From assembly GCA_905221605.1 (NCBI GenBank), contig CAJNDS010002522.1, positions 129,182 to 193,181 of the forward strand: a stretch of DNA of 64,000 bases, in the 5' to 3' direction. The position numbers and the translations under genes were made by a program. Every line of letters starts with the position of its first letter. Within the stretch, counting starts at the first letter, position 1. Below the pieces are notes generated by a model. The model ran no database searches. It was not told where the DNA came from and was given only the letters and a program-made list of their open reading frames with translations. Source of the stretch: Symbiodinium natans (Eukaryota > Sar > Dinophyceae > Suessiales > Symbiodiniaceae). Below, piece by piece: positions 1 to 8,738 of the stretch.

Positions 1-3000
1 CTTGCCACTGCTTCACATACACTTGTGTTTGAAGGCACAACGGCTGCGGGATGTGGCGAGCAACTCTGCCTCAAGCCGAAGAAGGCTTTCACGCCAGCCT
101 TGGGGACTAGGCTTCTTTTTTGGGCTTCTTGGAATTTGCTATTAGGCTTCTTGCAGACCTGACTGCACCTGCCTTGACATCCCGGTTTGGCCTTTAGGAT
201 TCTGACAGCTTGGAAAACTCCACACTTTTTGCATACCACTGACTCTCCAAGGTTGATCATGTGGTGAGACACATGAAAGCCCCACGGAGTCGAGGTGGGC
301 ACAGGCAGACTCTGGCACGGGAACTGAAGAACGTGCTCAACTACCTCATGCGGATCGACTTGTTGCACGTAAAGCCCGCACCCTTCGCACTTGATGCACA
401 GGTTGTTGGTGCTTTCTCCGCTAGAGATTTTCCAATTGTGCATGGTCTGAGGATTGGCCTCCTTGACTGCATGCAAAAGAAGCTGTTTTTTATTGGGTCC
501 TTTTTTGGAGGAAAGCTCGGCCTTGTCCTTAGCCTTCCTCTCGAATTTGACCTCATTTGCTGAGGGCAGCGGGCAATTGGCGAGGAGGAACTCAGCTCGC
601 TTTCCTAAGAAAGTGGAGATCTCTCGTGCAGTGCTGTCAATTTGCCTGACGTTTGCCACATGCTCTTGTGACAAAATCTCATTAGCCTTTTGACCGCACA
701 GCCAGTCTGCATGTCTGTTGGCTTCCCAGGCCCATGAGGAGCCAGTGCCATGCCTGGCTGCGTGCTCTTCTTTGGTTAAGTGCCCTTTTGTCCAGACCGG
801 TTTCAATCTATTTCGGTCATCCTGACCTGCGGTCCAGATACTTGGCCAAAGGTAATGGGCGTTGGGGTTTTTAAGTCTAGTGAGCGCAATTTTGCTATCG
901 CAGGCAACAAAATTGTTTTGGTTGGACAAGCCCAAAAGGAAATCAAGTGCCTTTGACTCAGCGTCATTTACCGTGAAACCTACCTGAAGGACCCCCACCG
1001 CGTACCCTACAATCTTGTAGGCCGGATCCGGCTCCGGGCCTGGCCAGCAGCATGCCGGCAGATGGCCATCCTTGCGCTGTATGGCAACTAAGCTCCAAGT
1101 TGCCATTCTGAGCCCGGGATCGGAGGCCTGTGGTCCTCCTGACCCATCCGTGCCAAACCAGACTGGTTGGCAGCTCTGTGCCGCTTCTTCAAGGTTTCCT
1201 TCAACACGGGTTTCAAGGAAAGAGGGAGGGTGGTCAGGGTGCTTGGTAAGCGGGGCTGGGACTAGTCCTCTCAGCCAGAAGCATTCTGGTGCATCCACCC
1301 TACTCCTCCACTCAGGGTCGGGGCCAATGTCGTGCGCTGCCCACGCAGGGCAAGTGTGGAGCGCATGCACAAAGGAGTTGGCCCCACCACACCTCGTGCA
1401 CACCGCGTGCCCTCCATGTCCATTGTAGGCTACAGCGCCTTGCCAGACCATGCGTAGCCCTGTTACCTTTAGAGTGTTCCCTTTGGCTTTTTTCAGCAGG
1501 CTCCTGTGGGTCGTCCAGTCTAAACCTTGCTCGGCTCCTCCGCCGCCGTGCTGGCTTGCAATTCGCCCCCAACGCTCGCGCAACATGGCTCCTCGCAGCT
1601 GCTCCTTCACCTGCTGTGCCGTTCTGGCGTTTCCCCACTCGAGTCTAATGGTGAGGTCTGGCCTCGACCATACTTCCATGGCGGGAGCTTCAAAACCCAT
1701 GTCGCGGAGATAGCACACCATAGCGGCAATCGGGCCAGCTGCTAGTCTCCAGGGGTGAGCCGCTCGCGCAAGTCTTTTCCACGTTACCCCCCATGCTTGT
1801 TGAATGCGTGGCGCACACGGGCCATTGATGGCTACGCAACGGCTTAGGCTGTCCCAATGTTCCAGAACGATGCGGATAACCGGATCTTGGACATTAAACT
1901 CGCCCATATCAAAGACCACATCCGCTGAACCAAGCGCCAGTCTGGTGGAGTGGGACACCGCCATTCCCCTCACCACCTTCATTCTCTTTGGAGACAGCCC
2001 TTGGGCCTGGTGCCCCCAGGTGCCCGCCGTAAAGGCGCTGGTTTTAAAAGCGCGAATCGCATGCTTTTTCTGGCCTAGCCCTAACCGGTGAAGTTTGGCG
2101 CTCCTCTTGACCGCTTTCTGGATGCGGCTGTTTGAGGTCTTTACCCGCCTCCTTCTGCCTCCAGACGAATCCGCCCCCAAGTCTTTGACAAGGCTTTGCA
2201 CCTGCGGCTCTTTGTCCTTTCTCCTGTTACGGAGCTCTTTTTCCGCAGACCCATCCGAGCATACAAAGGCTGACTTCCGGATGCTGAGCTGCAGCTTGGC
2301 TGCCCCTAGCTCCGACTGAAGCATGCGGAACACAGCAAGTGCCTGCCTTGCTGCTGCCTGTGGCTCGCGGTGCTCAACATCGACTGAGATGTCATCCAGC
2401 CATACGTCCATGGACTGGATCTGGTTCGCCTGGTAAACCTTCTGGCAAGTGGGAAACAACGCCAACTTTGCCAAAGCAGGGGCAATGGGGCAGCCTGCCA
2501 TTATGCCCCTGCTGGCCCATATGGGGTGAGAAACTCGACCCTCGGAAGAGATCAGTCGTTCGCCTCGATATATCTGGAGCGCTATATTGAGGACGACCTG
2601 GGGGAAACCCAGGATTTTGGCTTGTTGTATCAACAGCTCATGTTCCACTGTCTCATAAAAAGTAGTGAGGTCGATGAAGATACTCACCCGACTTAAACCT
2701 CTCGATCGGCTGATTTCGGAAAGGAAGACTCTGCGGACTGAAATGTCCAAACAAGCTTGCCCTGGACGAGCCGCGTCCCACGGAGCTACAAGCTCAAAGC
2801 GGGCTATCCATTCAGCCACCAGGTTGTATCTGGCTTGGGTCCAAAGCTTGTACGCCACATGGCATAGTGCAATCGGGCGTTCGATTTCTACCGACTTAAC
2901 AAGCATGGTAACCTGTGTGGTACACCACTGATGCGGGGCCTGGCCGGTTTTTTCCACAAGGTGAAAGAAATGGGTGAGATCCTCGACCCTTTTTTCAGGC

Positions 3001-5015
3001 AGGGCTTTAAGGAAGGGAATCGTCCAACCATCTGGTCCTGGGGCTTTCAGAGGCAGACGTTTGATGCGGAGCATAATTGCCAGTGGGTCTAGCGGAGGGA
3101 GTAGCTCGGCCTCTCGTTTAGCTTCTACGAGCAGTAGGGGAAAAACGGTGGGAACAGGCTCGAACTCTCCTTGCCAAATCGGTTGCCACTGGGCCAATCG
3201 GCAGTATGGACGGAGCATAGGTTCCATTGTTTGGAAAGGCCTATCAAGGCCAGATTCATGGCTTTTCATGGCGCGGAAGAGAGGCCTCATTCCTTTCTGT
3301 ACGGCGCCGTCTAGCCACTCCTTGTACCGCTCCTTGTCGCAACGGGCGTGCTCCTTTAGGGCCCTTGAGGCTTCGTCCTCGATCCACTTGCGGGTGTCGA
3401 TGTCATCCTCCCCGGCGAGAAGGGATTTGATCTTTGCCTGTTTGTCGCCATTGATTTCCTGGGCCTCGGAATCAGTCAGGCCTGACAACAGGTGCTCGAG
3501 CTCTTCGGCTTTGATGATTTTTTGGGGGGTTTTATTTGCCCAGACCTGCAGCCTCTGCCATTTTGCATGATTGTCCGTGTACTTGTAGACTTTGGACGGG
3601 GCCAAAAGTCGACTGTGTTTCAAAGACAAGGTGATGCCCCGGACTGCGGTTTCTTCGGGACACACCGTTGCCGAACACTCTTGGGCCAGGGCGGCAAATG
3701 CCAGCGAGACTTCATCAGAAATCTCACGCCCCATCCACTTGATATGTGTGATGCACGGCAATTTCCTGCTGCACCCTGCCACTTCACCAACAGGTCCATA
3801 CGCAGGAAGCTGGAAAACCTTACACTGGCCCCCCATCGTATCGCAAGTGAGGATCAGGCTAGAGTGGGGCCGATGTGGGGCAGTCCAATCTGCTGCAATG
3901 CTGGAGATGCTCCTGAGCTTGCTGCTGCAGATGCAGTAGTCAAGTTCGTTGCCACTATCACACGTAGCCTGCCCAGTCACAATCGGGTAAGCTTGTAGTT
4001 CACTGAGGATGTTACTGGCCAGGAGCTCCTCTGGAGCCACATTCCAATCCCCTATGGCAAACCAGTGCCCGGAGTGAGCCTTTATATTTGCCATTAGGCG
4101 GGACAGGATTTCAGCGTTTGGGTGCGAATCATACGCTACACCTGACCGCAAGTAGACGCTGAAGCATGCAATCTCCGCCTGTCTTGTTCTGACCGCAACT
4201 GCTGTGAAACCGCCCCCCTCGAAAGAAACATGACTTAAGAAACGGGCTTGCCAATGCTTGCGAACCAAGATCCCCGTACCTCCGAGGACTCCTTTCCCTT
4301 GACCAGGGGAGCCCGACCCGCCATGCAACTCGTAGCCACATCGTGCTGCTTTCCGGGCCGCTGACTCTCTTGAGTCTCCAATAAGGTGGGTTTCTTGAAG
4401 GCACACAACCGGCTCCTTGAGTTGGTCAAGCCAAGTTACAATTTCCGCCCTCCAACTGGTGACATTGGAAGAGCGAATTTGAAGTGGTTCTTTGGAGGGA
4501 AGGCTTAGCTGCTGTTGCACGTCCTTGAAAGCCATCCTCAGGGGTGATACCCCTACCGACGGGCCTCGAGAAGCACAGCTGAACAGCTGCTCCAAAGTCC
4601 AGTGCTCCAAGAGCCCCTCGTTCTGAGGGGCTTGGTCCGCTAGTTCAATGATCGTCTCTTCGGCTTCGGCGCCGATGGCTTGCTGTCCGTCGAGTTGAAC
4701 CTCTAACTTTTGCCACAGCTTGGCTTGCTTTCGGTTTCGTGGTTCCACAAGGGCATGCTTCTTCCTGGTTTTTTGACCAGTATGCCCTGAAGGTAGTCTG
4801 GTACCCACTGGAGCTGTACAAGTTGCTGGGGTTTGCGTCATGTCGCTGTCGTCTAGCAAGGACGCAGGAAAGAATTTGGGGCCACTGAGGCCGACTGGCG
4901 ACTCCGATTTTGCAAAGGCCAGTGCTGTCTTTCTGGGAGTGGTCTTTCTCCTACTCCTCGAAAGCCACTTGTTTACACTAACCGAACCTTCTGCACAAAC
5001 AGGCTGCTCCTGCAT
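1..5015 (-). CDS. LINE A ORF2 (endonuclease, reverse transcriptase, RNase H), partial at window edge
   Basis: I translated the minus strand and found no stop from ATG 5015 to base 1, about 1,671 codons, so the C-terminus lies outside the window. An APE-type endonuclease comes first, with QETH at 4387-4398, GDWN at 4041-4052 and a terminal RPH motif. The reverse transcriptase has its first catalytic Asp (FIDLTTF) at 2670-2672, a MAGCPIAPA motif B, and the LDD catalytic pair at 2392-2397. RNase H follows, with TDGSGG near 1139-1156, a later acidic DSK motif and an ANRHADWL motif. Cys clusters CIKCEGC and CKKC lie near 190-410. Endonuclease plus RT plus RNase H is the layout of I-group-like LINEs; the product would nick DNA and copy element RNA at the nick. 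The start is uncertain: 5015 is the first in-frame ATG, but the frame is open back to the ORF1 stop. It is clearly diverged from LINEs B and C. Confidence 0.88.
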   Translation of the reverse strand, partial: MQEQPVCAEGSVSVNKWLSRSRRKTTPRKTALAFAKSESPVGLSGPKFFPASLLDDSDMTQTPATCTAPVGTRLPSGHTGQKTRKKHALVEPRNRKQAKLWQKLEVQLDGQQAIGAEAEETIIELADQAPQNEGLLEHWTLEQLFSCASRGPSVGVSPLRMAFKDVQQQLSLPSKEPLQIRSSNVTSWRAEIVTWLDQLKEPVVCLQETHLIGDSRESAARKAARCGYELHGGSGSPGQGKGVLGGTGILVRKHWQARFLSHVSFEGGGFTAVAVRTRQAEIACFSVYLRSGVAYDSHPNAEILSRLMANIKAHSGHWFAIGDWNVAPEELLASNILSELQAYPIVTGQATCDSGNELDYCICSSKLRSISSIAADWTAPHRPHSSLILTCDTMGGQCKVFQLPAYGPVGEVAGCSRKLPCITHIKWMGREISDEVSLAFAALAQECSATVCPEETAVRGITLSLKHSRLLAPSKVYKYTDNHAKWQRLQVWANKTPQKIIKAEELEHLLSGLTDSEAQEINGDKQAKIKSLLAGEDDIDTRKWIEDEASRALKEHARCDKERYKEWLDGAVQKGMRPLFRAMKSHESGLDRPFQTMEPMLRPYCRLAQWQPIWQGEFEPVPTVFPLLLVEAKREAELLPPLDPLAIMLRIKRLPLKAPGPDGWTIPFLKALPEKRVEDLTHFFHLVEKTGQAPHQWCTTQVTMLVKSVEIERPIALCHVAYKLWTQARYNLVAEWIARFELVAPWDAARPGQACLDISVRRVFLSEISRSRGLSRVSIFIDLTTFYETVEHELLIQQAKILGFPQVVLNIALQIYRGERLISSEGRVSHPIWASRGIMAGCPIAPALAKLALFPTCQKVYQANQIQSMDVWLDDISVDVEHREPQAAARQALAVFRMLQSELGAAKLQLSIRKSAFVCSDGSAEKELRNRRKDKEPQVQSLVKDLGADSSGGRRRRVKTSNSRIQKAVKRSAKLHRLGLGQKKHAIRAFKTSAFTAGTWGHQAQGLSPKRMKVVRGMAVSHSTRLALGSADVVFDMGEFNVQDPVIRIVLEHWDSLSRCVAINGPCAPRIQQAWGVTWKRLARAAHPWRLAAGPIAAMVCYLRDMGFEAPAMEVWSRPDLTIRLEWGNARTAQQVKEQLRGAMLRERWGRIASQHGGGGAEQGLDWTTHRSLLKKAKGNTLKVTGLRMVWQGAVAYNGHGGHAVCTRCGGANSFVHALHTCPAWAAHDIGPDPEWRSRVDAPECFWLRGLVPAPLTKHPDHPPSFLETRVEGNLEEAAQSCQPVWFGTDGSGGPQASDPGLRMATWSLVAIQRKDGHLPACCWPGPEPDPAYKIVGYAVGVLQVGFTVNDAESKALDFLLGLSNQNNFVACDSKIALTRLKNPNAHYLWPSIWTAGQDDRNRLKPVWTKGHLTKEEHAARHGTGSSWAWEANRHADWLCGQKANEILSQEHVANVRQIDSTAREISTFLGKRAEFLLANCPLPSANEVKFERKAKDKAELSSKKGPNKKQLLLHAVKEANPQTMHNWKISSGESTNNLCIKCEGCGLYVQQVDPHEVVEHVLQFPCQSLPVPTSTPWGFHVSHHMINLGESVVCKKCGVFQAVRILKAKPGCQGRCSQVCKKPNSKFQEAQKRSLVPKAGVKAFFGLRQSCSPHPAAVVPSNTSVCEAVA

Positions 5016-5429
5016 GCTGAAGGAGAAACTCTCTTCATGCTCCGTATCCGCCGGTAAGAGCAGGGGAGTAGCTCCTCGGTCAGAGTCGAGAGTATTCGGA
5101 GTGCTGCAAAATTGCGCCCCAAACCCTTGTGTGGGAACTGGGGCTTGCTCTTCATGAGCCGTGGTTATGTAAGTCTTGCAGGCGGAGTCCAGCCTGTTGA
5201 GAACATATTTGACCACAGGGCTCAACCGCGGGCCCTGGCTGCCCTGGGTCTCCTTGCCTCCTTGCTTCGGCCTCCAACGGCGCCGAAGCCTGCTACACTC
5301 CTGAGGAGGCAGAAAAACTGGCTGCTCCAACGGTGCACATCCACCTGCTATACTACAAAACTGTGACGCGTTCGCTGCGGGCCCTTGCCAGAGGGAGTGC
5401 CGCGCCTCACTCCTCTGTGGCCCTGTGCC
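5016..5429 (-). other. Open inter-ORF segment of LINE A, in frame with ORF1 and ORF2
   Basis: After the ORF1 stop (TAG, 5430-5432) the same frame stays open for 138 codons without a Met codon until ATG 5015. The encoded stretch is rich in Gln, Pro, Arg and Ser and shows no domain. It is either translated by readthrough of the TAG or is a spacer before reinitiation. LINEs B and C have the same arrangement. Confidence 0.6.
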
Positions 5430-6395
5430 CTACAGGTGCTCATCCTGATTTTCAAGGGGAGTAGCTCGACCCTCGGTTGGGCTGCTCCGAAAATCCAATC
5501 TTCTTCTTGTCGGGCCGAACTCTGTTGTTCCCTCTGGAAGGGCAGCTCCTATCAATTCGGCGGGTACTCCCGCCTCCTTCTTCCAGGTGGGAAAATTCTG
5601 GGGCTCCCCCTCTTCGGCCTCGTGCCTGAGATGCTTGTTCAGCTGCGCCTGCTGCTCAGGCGTGAGGGCAATGCCGGCACATCTTAGGAGCCTGCTGGCT
5701 TCGACGGCCTGCTTTGGTTGATCCTCCTTTTCAACCTGCTCCTTGACTGCAGATTGAATCTTGAGGATGTGCTGCTCTTTCTGGGAGATTTTCTCCGACA
5801 TGGCTGCAAGTTCTTTCATACTCTGCTCAAACTGTTCCTTGAGCCTCTCGGTGCGGCTTTGGAGCTGAACCTTCTTGGCAATGAGCGAACGAAGCTCATT
5901 CGTGTTCTGTTTGTAGGCCGCCATTGTTTTCTGAAGTCGCACTTTTGGTGGAACCTCCTCCATTTGCTCATCCTTGGGCTCCTCTATGCCTGCTTCCTTG
6001 AGCAGAATCTTGGCTGCTTCATCTGCTCCGTTCCACAGGCTCTGTGCGGCCTCCTTGTATTCTTGATCAGACATGGCTCCTCTGGCTTCCAGGCCCGGGG
6101 GTGGTTGCGGGTGCGTCGGGGTCCAGCCTGCCGCTTCTAACGCAGTCCGGGCTCCTTCATCCAGGTGCTGCCATGCCTGATCTAGGGCCTTCACAGCTCT
6201 GTTGCCCTTTTGAGCTTTTGGGGAGATTCTCACCCGCTCTGGCGTCCACTTCCTCTCAGTGCCCCAGGACCAATCCCCCGTTTTCTTTGGCTTCTTTTTC
6301 CACGGTTTGCCACAATGCCAACAGGAGGGATACCAAGCTAGGTCCTGGCGAGGAACCCATCCTGTGTAGCAATGCTCGCAGGTTGTGAAGCTCAT
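5430..6395 (-). CDS. LINE A ORF1 protein (N-terminal zinc-ribbon-like, coiled coil)
   Basis: 321 codons from a true ATG at 6393-6395. The N-terminus has paired Cys motifs CEHC (residues 6-9) and CWHC (residues 26-29), a likely zinc-binding ribbon. The middle (about residues 155-230) is charged and heptad-like, rich in Lys, Glu, Gln and Leu, as expected of a coiled coil; the C-terminus is Pro/Thr rich. ORF1 proteins of LINEs bind element RNA and usually oligomerise, which is the presumed role here. The CxxC pair spacing and the following GK(P/A)W match ORF1 of LINEs B and C, although overall identity is modest. It ends in TAG and ORF2 continues in the same frame. Confidence 0.8.
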   Translation of the reverse strand: MSFTTCEHCYTGWVPRQDLAWYPSCWHCGKPWKKKPKKTGDWSWGTERKWTPERVRISPKAQKGNRAVKALDQAWQHLDEGARTALEAAGWTPTHPQPPPGLEARGAMSDQEYKEAAQSLWNGADEAAKILLKEAGIEEPKDEQMEEVPPKVRLQKTMAAYKQNTNELRSLIAKKVQLQSRTERLKEQFEQSMKELAAMSEKISQKEQHILKIQSAVKEQVEKEDQPKQAVEASRLLRCAGIALTPEQQAQLNKHLRHEAEEGEPQNFPTWKKEAGVPAELIGAALPEGTTEFGPTRRRLDFRSSPTEGRATPLENQDEHL

Positions 6396-6935
6396 CTTGG
6401 TCAGGAAGAGCCAAGTAGAAAACAGAGGCTCCTAGCCTGAAGGAAGGGCTCAGATGTTGGACTTATTGAGTTCGGCACACCACTTCTGCCGGCGGGCCTC
6501 CGACAGAAGTTTCCCAGCGTCAACGATCCAGTCGTTCCTGATCTTAGACCAACGAGCCAGAGCACGGAGTTGGTTTGTGACCCTCTGCCCCGGTGTGAGG
6601 TCGCGGGCACTGGGCTGCTCCTCGAACTCAGCTTGTAAATAGGGCTTGATTGATTCCTCCAAGGGAACCCTCTCGGCTACCCCAAAGCGCTGCACCTCGG
6701 GGGTGCGAGATCGCTCTCTGCCCGCCGTGGTGTGGGGGACCTCAGGCCGGAGGCCGGAAGGAACAAGGAGAGACTCACTTGCTGCTCAGCCTAGCAACAA
6801 GGGAGAGACTCACCTTGCACTGACACACAGATGGCTCTAACTACGGACAAGCTGGGGTTGAATGAGGCCTGTTCCCCAACGACAGTTTGAGGACTCGAGG
6901 CTGGTTCACCACAGCTACCGCTCAGCTACTGTGTG
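6396..6935 (-). other. 5' leader of LINE A between S1 and ORF1
   Basis: This region upstream of ORF1 is not homologous to the leader body of LINEs B and C. It holds a short open frame at 6450-6695 that begins with GTG (no ATG) and encodes 81 residues; without a homologue it cannot be called a gene. A duplicated word GAGTCTCTCC appears on the minus strand near 6767-6813. No other feature is visible. Confidence 0.4.
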
Positions 6936-7016
6936 CACCCCACCGGGGTTGAGCCGAAACTTGAGCCAGGTGAATTTTACGTCTGCACGCTGCGAGGCGT
7001 AGCCACCCGAAGGGGC
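6936..7016 (-). repeat. S leader copy 1 (upstream of LINE A)
   Basis: This is the copy shared with LINE A. It has TTGAGCC where most copies read CCTTGAGCC. Beyond S, the LINE A leader differs from those of B, C, beta and gamma, so S is the only 5' sequence common to all module types. Confidence 0.8.
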
Positions 7017-7085
7017 TGAGGTTAGTGGGTGAAACATACAAGCTACAAACTCTGCACAGTGAGACTACCGGTACTAGCCCTCACT

Positions 7086-7226
7086 TTCCTCAGACATTTG
7101 TCGAGGCCGAAATCCATTCCCTCAGACCGTGGTCGAGGCCGAAATTCCCTCAGGTCATGCCGAGGCCGAACTTCCCTCTCTTGCACCCCTCAGACCGAAG
7201 TCGAGGCCGAAACTCCTCAGGCAGCA
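7086..7226. repeat. Hairpin-motif cluster in the LINE B 3' tail
   Basis: Four copies of the CCTC-(bulge)-stem-loop-stem-GAGGCCGAA motif lie in 140 bp. The copy at 7188-7206 reads CCTC A GAC CGAA GTC GAGG, the three-base GAC/GTC stem class. The same cluster recurs in the LINE C tail at 20485-20625. Confidence 0.85.
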
Positions 7227-7303
7227 CGCCGAGGCGGTATTTTGATTCGGTTTGTTGGTGCCTCTCTGACCACTATCCATGTTTCTTGTCTGTTCTGCGC
7301 TGC

Positions 7304-8530
7304 TCACTCATCAGCTTCGTCATACGGCATGCCCAACGTGATTTTCTGGATCTCTGTTGCCGGAACCGAATGTAGGGTTCCATCCCATCCTCGTTTTGCA
7401 ATTCCGGCATCCAGCAGGTGCTGGGCAAATGGCCCGACATTGCCTACGCACGCCATCCAAAGCGCACTTGCCTTGCCGTCGTACGTTCTGACCAATCCAC
7501 GTATGGTTGCCAGTAGCTCCTTATCATATTTCTCCAGGAGGCGTACGAGGCCGCATGATATCTTGTATCTCTCCTCCTGCAGCGTCGTCCACTCCGCCGT
7601 GTCAAAGAACATTGCCCGTGGTAGCGATCCTGACATTGGGTCGCGCCCAACGTTGCTCACCGTGATATCCGATAGAGCAACTCCTTGCATGGTCAGCCAT
7701 GACGTTATAGCCACCAGGTAAAACAGGGACTGTCTGAGGACCCCGGCTTCATGGCGATGTTCCTGCCACCATGTGTTGAACAGCTCTGCCCTGCGGATGA
7801 TACTTCCATAGAAGTAGTGGTGGCAGTAACCCTCCACCGCTTCGTCGAATAGGACTCCAATCCATCCTGCCCACAGGGTCCTGGTGACCAGGGTGGGGAA
7901 TTGTTCCCCATATCCTGCTTCGTTGCCAAAGCTCTGGGGTTCCATCGCTAGTTTCATGACCCATAGCCGATCCAGAGCATATCCTCGTCGAGTGCGCCCC
8001 GCACCTATGAAGGGAAGCACCCTAGGCTGTAAGCTTTGCCCTGTCGTTGGGTTGCGGACCAATTGGACCTCCCCAAGCCAATGGAGCGCTGTCCTTGGCC
8101 TTTGCTGGTTCTGCAATTTATGCACCAAAAGGTGCACAGGCTTGACTTGCCCCATGGCTTCCTTTTTCTCCTTTCCCTCCGCTTCCTGCGAGGCCATATT
8201 GTGGGCACCTGGCCCTTCCGCCAGCGTGACTGTACGAGGCTGGCTTGCCTCTTGCTCTTCAACGACACCCTCAGCTTGAGGCGAGGCCGTACTGTCTTCT
8301 CCTCTCTCCCGTAGGCGTACCGGACCCACCGGAGATTCCGAAGCTCTCTCCTCTTCACTATCCCAAGGCTGCTCCGGGTGTCTGGCCTGTCGAAGCGGGG
8401 AACGTTCACGGGGCTGATCCTTCTGCTTGTTCTTGCTCTTGCCCTTGCCTTTGTCCGGCCGATTCCTTAACCAGGATGGCAGTCGGGACCCTTGTCTTCT
8501 CATCGTAGCATCCGTCTTCCATTGCCTCAT
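7304..8530 (-). CDS. LINE B ORF3, kinase-fold-like protein of unknown function
   Basis: 408 codons from ATG 8528-8530; a GTG 15 codons earlier (8575) is also open. The N-terminal ~120 residues are basic and then acidic, low complexity, with two copies of the hairpin-derived peptide (ASPQAEG, ASQEAEG). From about residue 150 the protein is globular, with helical Trp/Tyr-rich segments. Near residues 275-300 it reads LTMQGVALSDITVSNVG and then AMFFDTAEW. That spacing resembles the catalytic loop (D-x4-N) and the metal-binding Asp of protein-kinase-like folds, but glycine-loop and HRD residues are not obvious. It lies downstream of ORF2 in another frame, 175 bases from its stop. A third ORF in this position is unusual for a LINE. 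A captured host domain is possible; function is not assigned. Confidence 0.6.
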   Translation of the reverse strand: MRQWKTDATMRRQGSRLPSWLRNRPDKGKGKSKNKQKDQPRERSPLRQARHPEQPWDSEEERASESPVGPVRLRERGEDSTASPQAEGVVEEQEASQPRTVTLAEGPGAHNMASQEAEGKEKKEAMGQVKPVHLLVHKLQNQQRPRTALHWLGEVQLVRNPTTGQSLQPRVLPFIGAGRTRRGYALDRLWVMKLAMEPQSFGNEAGYGEQFPTLVTRTLWAGWIGVLFDEAVEGYCHHYFYGSIIRRAELFNTWWQEHRHEAGVLRQSLFYLVAITSWLTMQGVALSDITVSNVGRDPMSGSLPRAMFFDTAEWTTLQEERYKISCGLVRLLEKYDKELLATIRGLVRTYDGKASALWMACVGNVGPFAQHLLDAGIAKRGWDGTLHSVPATEIQKITLGMPYDEADE

Positions 8531-8565
8531 TGCTACAGGCCCGCCTTGTCCGGCGATGTCGCAAG

Positions 8566-8738
8566 CACGCGGCACCGCGAGGCCGAATTACACTCCCTCA
8601 GCAAAGCGAGGCCGTAAACACCAATCGCAAGTCCCCGTTGCGAGGCCCTCACCCTCAGCTACGAGGCCGAAAAAACCCTGCTCCTTGCACCAAACGGCTG
8701 CGGAATTACTGCGTTCCCTCAGCTTGGCGAGGCCTAAC
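8566..8738. repeat. Hairpin-motif cluster between ORF2 and ORF3 of LINE B
   Basis: Four or five copies of the GCGAGGCCGAA-type motif, one of which forms the last codons of ORF2 (peptide RQAEG just before the stop). The same cluster is present in LINE C at 21180-21350, with a 3-base difference near 21318. Confidence 0.8.

Noticed and set aside
7291-8074. The 784-bp difference between LINE B and LINE C as a spliced intron
   Set aside because: On the minus strand the segment would start GG rather than GT, GC or GA, and in LINE B the segment is coding (ORF3). A deletion explains it better.
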